A stretch of 64,000 bases of DNA from Mesorhizobium sp. DCY119 (GTDB lineage: Bacteria > Pseudomonadota > Alphaproteobacteria > Rhizobiales > Rhizobiaceae): positions 4,464,501 through 4,528,500 of the forward strand of contig NZ_CP031834.1 in assembly GCF_003590645.1 (NCBI RefSeq). The letters run 5' to 3'. A model generated the notes under the pieces. That model ran no database searches. It saw only the letters and a program-made list of their open reading frames with translations, and was not told where the DNA came from. This document shows positions 1 to 8,724 of this stretch, piece by piece; the first letter of the stretch is position 1; each line of letters starts with the position of its first letter. The position numbers and the translations under genes were made by a program.

Positions 1-108
1 ATCGATATCGCGCCAATCGAAATACGGCTTGCCCCAGTCCTCCATGCCATACCAGACTCTCCCGCTCCACTCTGTGATGGATATCTTCCGTTCCAGCACT
101 TCAGACAT
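1..108 (-). CDS. Partial hypothetical protein running off the left edge
   Basis: A minus-strand frame starts with ATG at 108 and stays open for 36 codons to the window edge. The peptide begins MSEVLERKISITEWSG and contains WYGMEDWGKPYFDW, which has the aromatic-rich look of a real protein. No Shine-Dalgarno sequence is visible in front of the ATG, and no family is recognised. It reads in the same direction as the lipoprotein gene to its right and belongs to the phage-like region. Confidence 0.35.
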   Translation of the reverse strand, partial: MSEVLERKISITEWSGRVWYGMEDWGKPYFDWRDID

Positions 109-545
109 GGTGGCAGAAGCGTGTTTGTAAGCAGCGTGGCGGCTTTCAATATATTTGGCTTTCGCTGCGGCTAATGTGGATGACAAACGGGAATCTCACA
201 AGATGTTTCACCCCATTTACATATTCATGGGCCGCTCGTCATCCTTTCTTCATATGGTAATTCAGATACCCCTTTGAAAGCCCTTTCCAAGCCCTACCCA
301 TAGCCTATCGATACACAGAGACTAGACACAGACGGAGACTAGACCGAGAGGCAGACTGAAGACCAAGACCGCAGACGAAAGACATAGACGCCCTTTTGCA
401 AAGGGCATTATTCCTTTCCCCTGGGCTCGATCTTCGAAAGAATGCTCTCAACCGTCACCGTCTCGGAAGCGTCAACGCTGGCTCCATGCTCTGAAGAGGG
501 ACTGTTGGCAATGTCGGCGCTAGAGATGCTCCTCAGCTGCGGGCA
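109..545. other. Intergenic stretch, 437 bases
   Basis: I see no convincing gene here. It contains an AGAC-rich low-complexity block (319-389) and directly after it a 7-bp hairpin (GCCCTTT TGC AAAGGGC, 390-406). Both lie downstream of the minus-strand lipoprotein gene, so the hairpin could act as its terminator, although no clear T-run follows. Confidence 0.5.
319..389. repeat. AGAC-rich low-complexity repeat
   Basis: The tetranucleotide AGAC occurs 11 times in 71 bases, at spacings of mostly 5 to 7. The strand is strongly biased to purines and C. The block does not read as protein and lies in the non-coding gap. It could be a protein-binding array, a relic of slippage, or part of a phage packaging or replication site; the sequence alone does not decide. 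Confidence 0.6.
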
Positions 546-881
546 TCAATAGCTGGTACAATTCACCGTATTTCCGAAACGATTGCAGGTAGTGGACACT
601 GTCTTAGGAGTCGAGTTTGCGATGGCTTGTGACGCCATTGCAGAACGAAACGCGGCAGTTTGCCGAGAAGAACCCGCCTCCGCTTGAATGCATTGGGCCA
701 TTTCTACGGTTCCCAGCTTGAAGCCGTAGGTCACACATCGATCTCGAAAGTACGAAGCCTGCGTGTTAGGCGAGGCTGTTGCGAACCACGCCGGAGAACC
801 GGGACGGCCAAGGTACTTCTTGCCGTCAACACCAGTGCACCCAGCAAGGGCACACAGGCCAATCAAAACAAAGCGCTTCAC
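546..881 (-). CDS. Small phage-region lipoprotein
   Basis: The 111-residue product starts with a lipoprotein signal: two basic residues, a hydrophobic stretch (FVLIGLCALAGC) and a lipobox ending in Cys about 12 residues in. The mature part has four further cysteines. I chose the GTG at 881 because a strong GGGGAGGGG sits just upstream and the signal peptide then begins at once; an in-frame ATG lies 8 codons further up. Lipoproteins of this size in phage regions are often spanin-like or superinfection-exclusion proteins, but no specific family is recognised. Confidence 0.75.
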   Translation of the reverse strand: MKRFVLIGLCALAGCTGVDGKKYLGRPGSPAWFATASPNTQASYFRDRCVTYGFKLGTVEMAQCIQAEAGSSRQTAAFRSAMASQAIANSTPKTVSTTCNRFGNTVNCTSY

Positions 882-1162
882 GTAATCCCCTCCCCGCAAA
901 CGCACGGATACCGTACGCCCCTAGTCAGGCTCGAACAAGCCAGTTGAACCGCGACCGTGCTGACAGGACGGATCGAGGCGATTTGTTGGGAACGAACCCA
1001 CCTTTTTTCATGTGACGACGGCGTACAATCGCGCACAGTGGCGCACGCGCGTGAACGGTAAAGTATCATCTAACATATTGAATTTATTGTCTTTTGTTGC
1101 CACAGTTGTTGCTATCCAGACGCAATCTGGTAAACTTGTCTTCAAACTGGTTGGAGATGCCA

Positions 1163-1318
1163 ATGCGATTTTCAGAGGCAATGAACGGACAGATTCGAGT
1201 GCGCGTGGGGGTCGAAGAAAAGCGAGCGCTCATTACCGCCGCTGCCCGGCGTGGAAAGACCCTGAGCGAATTTCTCCGGGAGGCCGTTAGTGAAACCGCA
1301 CAGCGGGTGGGTGCGTAG
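1163..1318 (+). CDS. Small ribbon-helix-helix protein
   Basis: The 51-residue protein has the pattern of a ribbon-helix-helix (CopG/DUF1778-like) DNA-binding protein: a basic beta strand (QIRVRVGVEEK), helix A (ALITAAARRG), a turn, and helix B (TLSEFLREAVSETAQRV). The ATG at 1163 has GGAG seven bases upstream; the ATG at 1157 would be too close. The gene ends 2 bases before the tail-protein gene at 1321, so the two are probably co-transcribed. The DNA target is unknown. Confidence 0.7.
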   Translation: MRFSEAMNGQIRVRVGVEEKRALITAAARRGKTLSEFLREAVSETAQRVGA

Positions 1319-1320
1319 TC

Positions 1321-2076
1321 ATGACCCTTCCATCTTCTCCCCCTATCTCTGCTTCGCAGATCAATGTCGAGCTTGGGCGCGCGCCCGATGCACCCTTCAG
1401 CATTACCGGGGCTGAAGAAAGGGCTTTGGCTGGGGTGCCCTCAGGGCCAATCTCATTCTCAGACTTCCTTGCCCTTTTCACATCCGTGGCAGTCGTCGGT
1501 TCAAATGCCGCCACGATCACAATTCCCGCAGATTCTCAGGCGGGCGACCTGGCTGTGATGTATGATTTTGCTGTCAGCGGAAATCCCGGCAACGCGCCGC
1601 CAACTACAACGCCTTCAGGCTGGACGCTTATAACCAGCAACAATAGTGGCGATTTGCGGGGCAGTATTTTCTACAAAATCCTGACCGGTGGCGACCCCGG
1701 CGCTAATGTGACGGGCATGAACGGCGGTGATATCAACCGTAAGGTCATGCGGGTTTTGCGTGGAAGACTTCCCGTTTCTGCGGTTACCACAGGCGGCTGG
1801 GATCAAAACATAACCGTCACTGCCAATTCTCCGGGCAACATAAACGTTCCGGCCTCCGGTGGCTCAACGCCCTTGGTTATCCTTGGCTTCGGTGCCTCCC
1901 GGGGCACGGTTAGCACGTTCTCGTCATCGCCTGCTTTTGACAGCTCGAACGCTGCCAGCGCCACTCGGACGGGCTACAAGAGTTACAAGGGGACGGCCTC
2001 CAATCACACCGTCAGCATGACCCAAGCCGGCGACCGTAACGGGCTTGCAGCCGGCTATTTCCAGATCAGTTTCTAG
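1321..2076 (+). CDS. Phage tail or receptor-type structural protein
   Basis: The 251-residue protein begins with a short motif (SASQINVELGRAP, then SGPISFSDFLALF) of a kind often seen at the start of phage virion and tail-fibre proteins. The rest is rich in Gly, Ser, Thr and Asn with alternating beta-type segments, consistent with a beta-sandwich such as a tail-tip or receptor-binding domain. There is no signal peptide. It follows the ribbon-helix-helix gene by 2 bases and precedes the ejection-protein genes, which fits a late virion operon. The exact virion role is inferred from context. Confidence 0.7.
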   Translation: MTLPSSPPISASQINVELGRAPDAPFSITGAEERALAGVPSGPISFSDFLALFTSVAVVGSNAATITIPADSQAGDLAVMYDFAVSGNPGNAPPTTTPSGWTLITSNNSGDLRGSIFYKILTGGDPGANVTGMNGGDINRKVMRVLRGRLPVSAVTTGGWDQNITVTANSPGNINVPASGGSTPLVILGFGASRGTVSTFSSSPAFDSSNAASATRTGYKSYKGTASNHTVSMTQAGDRNGLAAGYFQISF

Positions 2077-2086
2077 CGGGGCCAAA

Positions 2087-3520
2087 ATGAACCTCACCGA
2101 TATTTTCAGCCAGGTCCTTCGAGGGTCACAATCGGCAATTAGGCCTTCTAGCGCAAATGCCCGTTACGGGGACGCTGGTAATTACCTTGCCAGCCCATCG
2201 GCAACGGTGGGTACACCGCATCTTCTGGCTGACAACTCGCAGAGTTCAGGCGGTTTGCTCGAAATGCTTCAGGGGTTGGTTGGCGGGCAGGGCGGCGGCG
2301 GAGCCTTGCCTCCCAGCGCGGCACCAGGTGCCATTCAGCGCGGCCCGAATGGCAAAAACTATCAGTATGCAGAGACGACGGGAATGGCCGGGGCAACCGG
2401 CAACCAAGGCTGGATTCCGGTCAATAATGGCGGAGGTGGAGGCCTTGGCCAGAAACTGGCTGAACTCGGCCCGATCATCGCCATGATGGACCCTATGGGC
2501 CGAAACAACACGATGGCCGCTGCAATGATGCAGATGCAACAGGGCAAGAAGAAAGACGCCCGCGATACGGCCAACCAGAATCAGACGGTCGCATGGTTGC
2601 AGTCTCAGGGTATGGGTGAGCAGGAAGCGCATTATCTTGCCGCTGACCGTAACGCGTTGCGCTCCTGGTACGGGGAGTGGAAAGCAGGAAACAAGCCAGA
2701 TTGGGCAATTTCGGAGATATACGATCAAGCCGGCAGACCTCAGAAAGTCATGTACGACAAGCGTGACCCGTCACGCTACAACGTGCTGGGCGGATCGCAG
2801 TCAGATACTCTTTCGCCAGAGGCGGAGGCGCAGAAAGTTAGGATTGCGCAGGCAGGTCGAGCCGAAACCAATGTCAGTGTTGGTGCCGAAAAGGGTTTCG
2901 ACAAAACCGTAGGCGAGGGCTACGGCAAGCGCTTCCTCGACTTGCAGGAGCAAGGATCAACGGCACAGCGGGCGCTCAACTCCCTTGATGTGATGGGAAG
3001 CTCTCTTTCCGACCCCGGTTTCTATTCGGGCGCGGGCGGCGACTCGGTGCTGCAACTGAAGCGGTTCGGTGCCTCCCTTGGCATGAACCCCGACGGCATC
3101 ACCTCCATGGAGCAGTTCAACGCCATGTCGAAACAGGCGGCTTTGGACAGTATGGGCGGCTCGCTCGGCTCCGGCTTCTCGAATGCTGACCGCGATTTCG
3201 TAATTGATCAGGTTCCGAATCTTGGGAACACCCCGGAGGGCAACCGCAAGTTGGTCGATATCCAGCGCAAACTGAATGAGCGCAAGCGGGATATCGCCGG
3301 CATTGCCCGAGACTATGCGTCCCGCAACGACGGCAGGATTGACGCCGGGTTTGACGACTATCTAGCGAAATGGTCAGAGCAGAATCCGCTGTTTCGCAAT
3401 ACGCCCCGAGATTCTACGGGCCGGGGCGCTGGAAATGAAACAGGGCGTCAGCGCGCCCGAAACCCCAAGACCGGGGAAACCGTCGAATGGGACGGCACGC
3501 AGTGGAGGCCGGTACGATGA
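2087..3520 (+). CDS. Putative phage internal virion / ejection protein
   Basis: The 477-residue protein has a Gly- and Met-rich first third (poly-Gly near residue 65, an MMQMQQ tract near 145) and a helical charged middle. It ends with NPKTGETVEWDGTQWRPVR, a C-terminal type I associate with phage proteins. The start is placed at ATG 2087, just after the tail-protein stop; the frame is open 14 codons further up. Its stop overlaps the next start as ATGA, so translation is probably coupled. Low-complexity, soluble proteins in this place are typical of podovirus DNA-ejection proteins. That role is inferred from composition and order. Confidence 0.65.
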   Translation: MNLTDIFSQVLRGSQSAIRPSSANARYGDAGNYLASPSATVGTPHLLADNSQSSGGLLEMLQGLVGGQGGGGALPPSAAPGAIQRGPNGKNYQYAETTGMAGATGNQGWIPVNNGGGGGLGQKLAELGPIIAMMDPMGRNNTMAAAMMQMQQGKKKDARDTANQNQTVAWLQSQGMGEQEAHYLAADRNALRSWYGEWKAGNKPDWAISEIYDQAGRPQKVMYDKRDPSRYNVLGGSQSDTLSPEAEAQKVRIAQAGRAETNVSVGAEKGFDKTVGEGYGKRFLDLQEQGSTAQRALNSLDVMGSSLSDPGFYSGAGGDSVLQLKRFGASLGMNPDGITSMEQFNAMSKQAALDSMGGSLGSGFSNADRDFVIDQVPNLGNTPEGNRKLVDIQRKLNERKRDIAGIARDYASRNDGRIDAGFDDYLAKWSEQNPLFRNTPRDSTGRGAGNETGRQRARNPKTGETVEWDGTQWRPVR

Positions 3521-5958
3521 CCAGCAAGATTCCGGCTCCACCTCCCGGTTTTGTCATCGAGGAAGCACCCCGCGATTTGCAGGGGCCTCCGATGTATCGC
3601 CCGTTTAAGAGCGGGGAAACGCGCCCCAATGCGGATGGATCGTACTCGACGGAGGTATCTACCACCTGGCAGCAGCCAGACGGCCAGTGGACCAATATTC
3701 CGTCGCTTTGGATGGGACCGAATGGCCCGACGCAGTTCAACCCGGACGATGAAGATGCCATTACCGCCACTGCCCGGAACTATGAACAAGCTCGCGGCCA
3801 GACATTTCCGCGCTTCGATAGCGTTCAGGATGCGGAAACCTCCGCCCGGTCACGCTCAGAACAGGGTGGCGCAGGGATGATTCCTCCGCCACCTGGTTTT
3901 GAGTTGTTGGAGATGAACGACCTCGGTCACGGTGTACCTCAGTTCGCTCCTCCGGGCGTTGAAGGGTATGATCCGGCAACAGGGCTTGTAACAAAACCCG
4001 CCCCCAGCCTCAGCACAGCCCAAGCTTTTGCTAATGGCGCAGCTGATGTTGGTACATTTGGATTTGGAGATGAAATCGCCGCAGGTATCGGAACCTTGGC
4101 CGATATGCTTCCTGGCGGACATGGTGAGGGTTACGCCAGCATACTTGACGATATTCGCAGTAGGCAGAAAGCCGGCGCGGAACAGCATCCTATTGCCAAC
4201 GTAGCCGGCATGGTGACGGGTGGCGTTGGCAGCGGCTTTGGATTGGCGCGCGGTGGCCTGTCTCTCGCAGCACGAGCGGCCCAAGGCGGTAAAGGCTGGT
4301 TTGCCCGCATGCTCGGCGGTGCTGCTGATGGCGGCATTGCCGCTGGCGCATATGGTGCAGGCAGCGGCGAAGGCACAGCAGGGCGATTGAGAAACGCCGC
4401 CGACAATGTCCCTCTCGGATTGGCCTTTGGAGCAGGTGGCGAGGCTGTTGCTACCGGTCTGGGTGCCGTTGCGCGTCGCATCTTCAGTGGAGCTGATAAT
4501 GTCGCTCCCGGAGCGAACCCCGCCGCAAATGTCTCGCTGGCGCAAGAGTTCGGCATCCCTCTTTCCCGAGCACAAGCTACGCGCTCTGTCCCACAGGCAA
4601 ACATCGAAAACCAGCTTCGGAGCCAAGGTGCGATGTCAGCCTTCGACCAAGCTCAAAAGGAAGCTGTTGGACAGTCAATTAGCGATGTGCAGAGCCGGCT
4701 TGCATCCGGCGCTCCCGTTATTCCGGGCCCAGCGTCCGCCTATGAAGGCGTTCCCAGTGCTCTTCGCGGTAAACGCGATGCTCTTAAATCCGCAAGCCAG
4801 GAGGCCTACGAGGCCTCGGTAAACAATCCTGATGTGCTTGTCTCCGGCGATGCAGTTCGCTCAATACCGGATTTCATTCGCGGCAAGCTTTCCGCCGATG
4901 ATATCCTGATTGATCCCATGTATCACCAGGGCGCAGCGCGGGCGATGTCCTTCGTTGACGACTATATCGGGCGCATGCCGGCGGTAGGAGGCGACGTGAA
5001 GGGCGTTCAGGCCCAATTGCGTTGGATTGAGAATCTGCGTGCTGGCCTTCGCAAGAACTTCCCTCCGATCGGCCAGGACGCCCCTGCCCTCAAGGCCATC
5101 AGTGGTGCAATCGATGATTGGACCGACGATGTTTTTGACAAGGGGCTTGTCAGTGCCAGTGACGATGTCTTGTCCGAACTGAAAACCGCCCGCTCCAAGT
5201 GGTCGGAATATATGTCCATGGCCGATCCGAAGCCAAGGAAAGGGGGCCGGCTTAATCCTCAGTATGAGGCGCAGGCCAAGGTTCGCAACATCATGGATAA
5301 AGATTTCTCGCCAGAAGAGATTGGGCAGTATCTGTGGGGGTCCTCGGTCGCCAGCCCAAAGAACGCGTCCTTTATGACCGCTCAGGAGCTTCGCAGGACG
5401 CTTGGCCCGGACAGCCCGGAATGGAACGGCATTCGCCAGTCTTTTTGGCTCCGTGCCACTCGGGCTGGGGATGAAGCGCTGAATCCTACTCAGATTACGA
5501 AAAACCTCGACGGGCTTCTAAACGGAAACGGTAAGGGCGTGGCCATGATTTTGTTCAGTCCAGCCGAGCGCGACTTGATGTGGAAATATGCCAGCGTCAT
5601 GCGGCACCTTTCCCCCGCTCGTGAGGGCATAAATGGATCCAATACAGCCAATCGTCTAATGCCGGCGTTGCAAAAATACGGAACGGCGATTGTTGGCGCT
5701 CTCGCTGGCGGTGGAGGCATGTGGAGCGGCTTGGGCCCCTTAGAGGCCTTGGGCGTTGGAGCCGTCTCTACCGGACTCCTACGTGGCGTCAACAGCGTTG
5801 CTCAAGCCTCTCGCGCAAGCACCGCCACCCGTTTGCCTGTTCCAGTCAATCCATCCGGGTTGGGCGGCGCAACGCTCCGTGGAGGTTCGGTCCCACTCGT
5901 TCTAGGTCAAGAGAAACGGCAGCCACTTCAAATTACTGTAGGGAGGCCACAGCGGTGA
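3517..5958 (+). CDS. Large phage ejection-type virion protein
   Basis: The 813-residue protein starts at ATG 3517 inside the ATGA overlap with the previous gene. Two near-identical Pro-rich boxes occur, IPAPPPGF near residue 5 and IPPPPGF near residue 122. The middle (about residues 165-330) is a Gly/Ala-rich run of small hydrophobic helices. It is followed by a long charged helical domain and another Gly/Ala membrane-like stretch near residues 725-765. Alternating amphipathic and Gly/Ala-rich segments in a very long tail-gene neighbour suggest a virion protein ejected into the host envelope with the DNA. No enzymatic motif is seen. Confidence 0.65.
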   Translation: MTSKIPAPPPGFVIEEAPRDLQGPPMYRPFKSGETRPNADGSYSTEVSTTWQQPDGQWTNIPSLWMGPNGPTQFNPDDEDAITATARNYEQARGQTFPRFDSVQDAETSARSRSEQGGAGMIPPPPGFELLEMNDLGHGVPQFAPPGVEGYDPATGLVTKPAPSLSTAQAFANGAADVGTFGFGDEIAAGIGTLADMLPGGHGEGYASILDDIRSRQKAGAEQHPIANVAGMVTGGVGSGFGLARGGLSLAARAAQGGKGWFARMLGGAADGGIAAGAYGAGSGEGTAGRLRNAADNVPLGLAFGAGGEAVATGLGAVARRIFSGADNVAPGANPAANVSLAQEFGIPLSRAQATRSVPQANIENQLRSQGAMSAFDQAQKEAVGQSISDVQSRLASGAPVIPGPASAYEGVPSALRGKRDALKSASQEAYEASVNNPDVLVSGDAVRSIPDFIRGKLSADDILIDPMYHQGAARAMSFVDDYIGRMPAVGGDVKGVQAQLRWIENLRAGLRKNFPPIGQDAPALKAISGAIDDWTDDVFDKGLVSASDDVLSELKTARSKWSEYMSMADPKPRKGGRLNPQYEAQAKVRNIMDKDFSPEEIGQYLWGSSVASPKNASFMTAQELRRTLGPDSPEWNGIRQSFWLRATRAGDEALNPTQITKNLDGLLNGNGKGVAMILFSPAERDLMWKYASVMRHLSPAREGINGSNTANRLMPALQKYGTAIVGALAGGGGMWSGLGPLEALGVGAVSTGLLRGVNSVAQASRASTATRLPVPVNPSGLGGATLRGGSVPLVLGQEKRQPLQITVGRPQR

Positions 5959-5963
5959 GCGCG

Positions 5964-6179
5964 TCAACGAGGCTGGTAGGGCTCGCCGGTCCATCCCCTG
6001 ACGGTTTCGTAAACCCAATCGCCAAATGGCAGCGACACGTTCTGATGTATAACCGGAGCCAAGAGATAGAAAAGCAGCCCCATAACCAGAAGGGTCCCTA
6101 TCACGCACGTAATCCGAAACACCACTTTGCCCGTGGGCGAGAAATGTTCAGGCGGGCGGAAATGATCGAATTGGCTCAT
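5964..6179 (-). CDS. Small single-pass membrane protein
   Basis: The 71-residue protein has one clear membrane segment (ITCVIGTLLVMGLLFYLLAP, about residues 23-42) between a short basic N-terminus and an aromatic C-terminus. This could be a holin- or exclusion-type protein. No good ribosome site is visible before the ATG at 6179. On the opposite strand a frame at 5955-6224 overlaps both neighbours as GTGA and ATGA. I prefer the minus strand because its product looks like a protein, while the plus frame reads as a His/Gln/Arg-rich antisense of the membrane segment. Confidence 0.55.
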   Translation of the reverse strand: MSQFDHFRPPEHFSPTGKVVFRITCVIGTLLVMGLLFYLLAPVIHQNVSLPFGDWVYETVRGWTGEPYQPR

Positions 6180-6220
6180 ACGCTGAAGAATACTCGAAAA
6201 TTGAGGGCGTTAGAAGTCAG

Positions 6221-6553
6221 ATGACCCAGCCAATCCCCACCCTTCCCGAGCGAATGGATCAAATCGAAGCAACCTTGGTCGCAGGACTTACAGGAGAAGA
6301 TATCTCAGAACCCATTTTCGCTATCGTTTGCGAGATGTTATGCGAACCACTCTCAATTCACGCCGATATTTTTGAACACGTGGCTGTGGCTCGTGGCTGT
6401 CATTCCGCCGCGCAGGAGTTACACCGGCAGGGCAAGCATACGATTGCGGAAGGCTTTTCAGCTATGGGTCAAGATATCTTGGCGAAGACGATTGCCGTCA
6501 TTGCGGAATTCGCCGCCCTGGACCGGTACATTTCGGGAGGGACCATCCATTAA
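6221..6553 (+). CDS. Hypothetical phage-region protein
   Basis: The 110-residue acidic, helical protein starts MTQPIPTLPERMDQIEATL and has cysteines at CEMLCEP and a His-rich centre. There is no signal peptide or membrane segment. The ATG at 6221 has only a weak ribosome site. No family is recognised. Confidence 0.6.
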   Translation: MTQPIPTLPERMDQIEATLVAGLTGEDISEPIFAIVCEMLCEPLSIHADIFEHVAVARGCHSAAQELHRQGKHTIAEGFSAMGQDILAKTIAVIAEFAALDRYISGGTIH

Positions 6554-6934
6554 GCGCCTGAAAACAGACGGACATCAGACGGAAAAACCCTGCTGAAAAC
6601 AGTGGCAGAACAACGGAGAGACGATTGTCCAGCGCATATGTGAACGAAGGTTTTTCGGGCATCACATTGCGCGTAGACGAAATCATCAGGACACCGAGTT
6701 CCATGGCGCAGAAAATCGTTCGGTGAAGCGCTCGGACCTTTGAAAACAAGCGTTTAGTGATTTTTAAATCGCCCGAGCCGCATTTTTGACTTCGGCCAGA
6801 CAAGTCAGCTTCTTAAGCAGTTAAAAATCAACCATTTAATTGTGTCTAGCCAATTCAAAGGCTGTCCGTGAAGTTGGAATCGAGCTTATCGACAATTGAT
6901 TGTGCGCAGACCTTCACTCCAAAAAAATTGCATA
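6554..6934. other. Intergenic stretch, 381 bases
   Basis: The right half is A+T-rich (6,760-6,940). The only coding possibility is a 33-codon frame starting at TTG 6625 behind GGAGAG and ending at 6726; its product, SSAYVNEGFSGITLRVDEI onward, matches nothing I know and may be chance. No repeat, tRNA or terminator stands out. Confidence 0.4.
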
Positions 6935-7699
6935 TTATGTGATTAGTGGCCGATACCTACCTCGCCTAACCTTTTGGATGTGAGGAAAGTACGGACCGTA
7001 GCAGCTGATGCGGGTATGGAGGGCGGAAGCAATTGACTTGATCGTTTTATGATCCGAGCTGGCAACGCGTCGTTTTACGAGGCATTTGTACCAATAGCTG
7101 TTCGGTTGGTCCAAAACGAATTCCGGGTTCTTCACCAGAATGACGGCGTCGATCATGCCGGTTTCATCCTGTTCGAGTTCAAGACCCCCCATTTTTCGAC
7201 CAACGAAGTATTCGTCTGCCGCAGTCGAGCTGCGCATTTCTGTGTTATCGGAAATGATCAAGATTCGAAGTTGACCATCACTGTCGACATATTTGGCGTG
7301 TTCCTCGAACTTGTGTTTTGCGTTTCGAATGGACTTCATCATTTGGCCTAGTATGAAGTCGGTCAATTTACGGCTTGCGTCTTCTGGGTTCGGGAGCGTT
7401 TCGATAATCCGGCCCATATTGAACTGGCCGACTGCATAGAAAGGCTTTCCCTGGTTCTTAGCAATCTCTTGCAGCTTGTAATAGACGCGCGAATTGTCGG
7501 CCGCATTCCGTGATTTTCTTTCAATAAACACCTTACCGTCGAGAATTGCATGGTCAGGCGCTTTGAACTGCCTCCCTCCAGGCAGAAAGTTGTTCTGATC
7601 AGGTACAGTCTGTTCAGGGAAAACGTCCTCGATCGCCATGCGGACGACATCGTCAACTGTCGTTTCGACGAGATGATTTTGTTTATTCAATCCCCGCAC
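6935..7699 (-). CDS. Hypothetical protein with a PD-(D/E)XK-like motif
   Basis: The 254-residue soluble protein starts at GTG 7699. Near residues 47-65 it reads PDHAILDGKVFIERKS. An acidic residue, a hydrophobic strand and E-x-K match the core of PD-(D/E)XK nucleases, and a Gln follows in the next helix (KLQEIAKNQG). The rest is mixed alpha/beta with no membrane segment. A nuclease or restriction-like role is therefore possible, but the motif is short. It stands alone on the minus strand with its start facing the gene at 7818, and its lower G+C fits the phage island. Confidence 0.6.
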   Translation of the reverse strand: MRGLNKQNHLVETTVDDVVRMAIEDVFPEQTVPDQNNFLPGGRQFKAPDHAILDGKVFIERKSRNAADNSRVYYKLQEIAKNQGKPFYAVGQFNMGRIIETLPNPEDASRKLTDFILGQMMKSIRNAKHKFEEHAKYVDSDGQLRILIISDNTEMRSSTAADEYFVGRKMGGLELEQDETGMIDAVILVKNPEFVLDQPNSYWYKCLVKRRVASSDHKTIKSIASALHTRISCYGPYFPHIQKVRRGRYRPLIT

Positions 7700-7817
7700 C
7701 GATCAACCCCCGCTCCAGTAATTGGCAGAAGTTCCATAGACAGCAATTGCCACGGAATCCTCAATGAGCTTTTATGCGCGTGCGGCTTTTGGTTGGGGTT
7801 GGGGTTGGGAGGCATCC

Positions 7818-8357
7818 ATGTCTGACGATGGCGACAAACCGAAGCCCAGATTGCGGGTGGTGGTTGAAAATGACAGCATCGAAGTGCGCAAAGAGCAGTA
7901 TCGGTGGCTGTTCGATCAACCCTTGAGGGAGCTAGCAGCAAACATCATTCGAACTTCTCGCGGCGCTGGGAAACCATATGACATTCTCGGTGAGTGTATC
8001 GAGGTCGTTAAGAAATTTCAGGAATATCGCGAGGTTGTCGGTCATTGGCCGTCAAGTTTCGACATACAAGCATCGCTAGCGGTTCGAAAAACGTATGACT
8101 TTGACAACCCGCAGTATTTTGACGAGATCGATTATTCGGCGGAAACGGTAATTAGCGGTGCGCTTCGCGTCAGTGCCGCACGATTGGTCGGTCAGGACCT
8201 CCAGGAGCGGCACGGCGAAAAGGAGCTCTGGCAGGGGATAGACGCTGTCGAACGTCATCGCGAGGAGATGAGGGCAAAGCGCGCGGCAGAATTGCGAGCA
8301 GCTAGATCATCCACGGCAAAGCCTCGCAAGGCACCGAAAAAACGAGCCAAAAAATGA
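7818..8357 (+). CDS. Hypothetical phage-region protein with basic tail
   Basis: The 179-residue protein begins MSDDGDKPKPRLRVVVEND. It has a helical centre containing YREVVGHWPSSFDIQAS and ends in a Lys/Arg/Ala-rich tail (PRKAPKKRAKK) that could bind nucleic acid. I chose ATG 7818 because GGGAGG lies six bases upstream; the frame is open 18 codons further, but that part (GWGWGW) looks non-coding. The stop is followed by an ACCCGCC/GGCGGGT hairpin (8357-8385) without a T-run. No family is recognised. Confidence 0.6.
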   Translation: MSDDGDKPKPRLRVVVENDSIEVRKEQYRWLFDQPLRELAANIIRTSRGAGKPYDILGECIEVVKKFQEYREVVGHWPSSFDIQASLAVRKTYDFDNPQYFDEIDYSAETVISGALRVSAARLVGQDLQERHGEKELWQGIDAVERHREEMRAKRAAELRAARSSTAKPRKAPKKRAKK

Positions 8358-8443
8358 CCCGCCAGAGCGGCAACCACGGCGGGTGAACAGCTTCAAGTCA
8401 GCCTAGCCGTTGCTCATCATTCACTCCATGCCGCCCAGAAGGG

Positions 8444-8659
8444 CTATGACGGCTTTATGGCGGTTTCGATGCGTGGCGCGACCAAGACAAACCCGGCCTG
8501 GTGATCAATCTCAACCCGCCATATTCCACCGTGCATTTCCTGCATCTGCCGCGCGAGAGTGTTTGCGGTGTGGGTGACCCGAGATTTGGCGCGGTCAGCG
8601 GTTTCGACGGCATCAGTGAGAAGGGCGTTGATTGCCCGCTGGTGAACGAGGTGTGTCAT
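8444..8659 (-). CDS. Small hypothetical phage protein
   Basis: The 71-residue protein is an amphipathic helix (residues 5-45) followed by a short beta part (WRVEIDHQAGFVLVAPRIET). GGAGG sits seven bases before the ATG at 8659. The start overlaps the stop of a 22-codon frame as ATGA, which in turn overlaps the gene above, so this is the last gene of a tightly packed minus-strand run that begins at 9570. Function unknown. Confidence 0.6.
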   Translation of the reverse strand: MTHLVHQRAINALLTDAVETADRAKSRVTHTANTLARQMQEMHGGIWRVEIDHQAGFVLVAPRIETAIKPS

Positions 8660-8724
8660 GTACGCGCCTCCGAGAAGGGCAGCGGCCCCGGTGATGGTGA
8701 GCGGCGGGTGATGGGCGTGGTCAT
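8656..8724 (-). CDS. Possible 22-residue peptide gene
   Basis: A 22-codon frame starts at ATG 8724 (ATGA overlap with the stop of the gene above) and ends at TGA 8656 (ATGA overlap with the gene below). AAGG and GAGGGAGG lie just upstream. The predicted peptide, MTTPITRRSPSPGPLPFSEA plus two residues, is Pro/Arg-rich with no motif. The double overlap is the only support; it may serve only to couple translation. Confidence 0.25.
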   Translation of the reverse strand: MTTPITRRSPSPGPLPFSEART

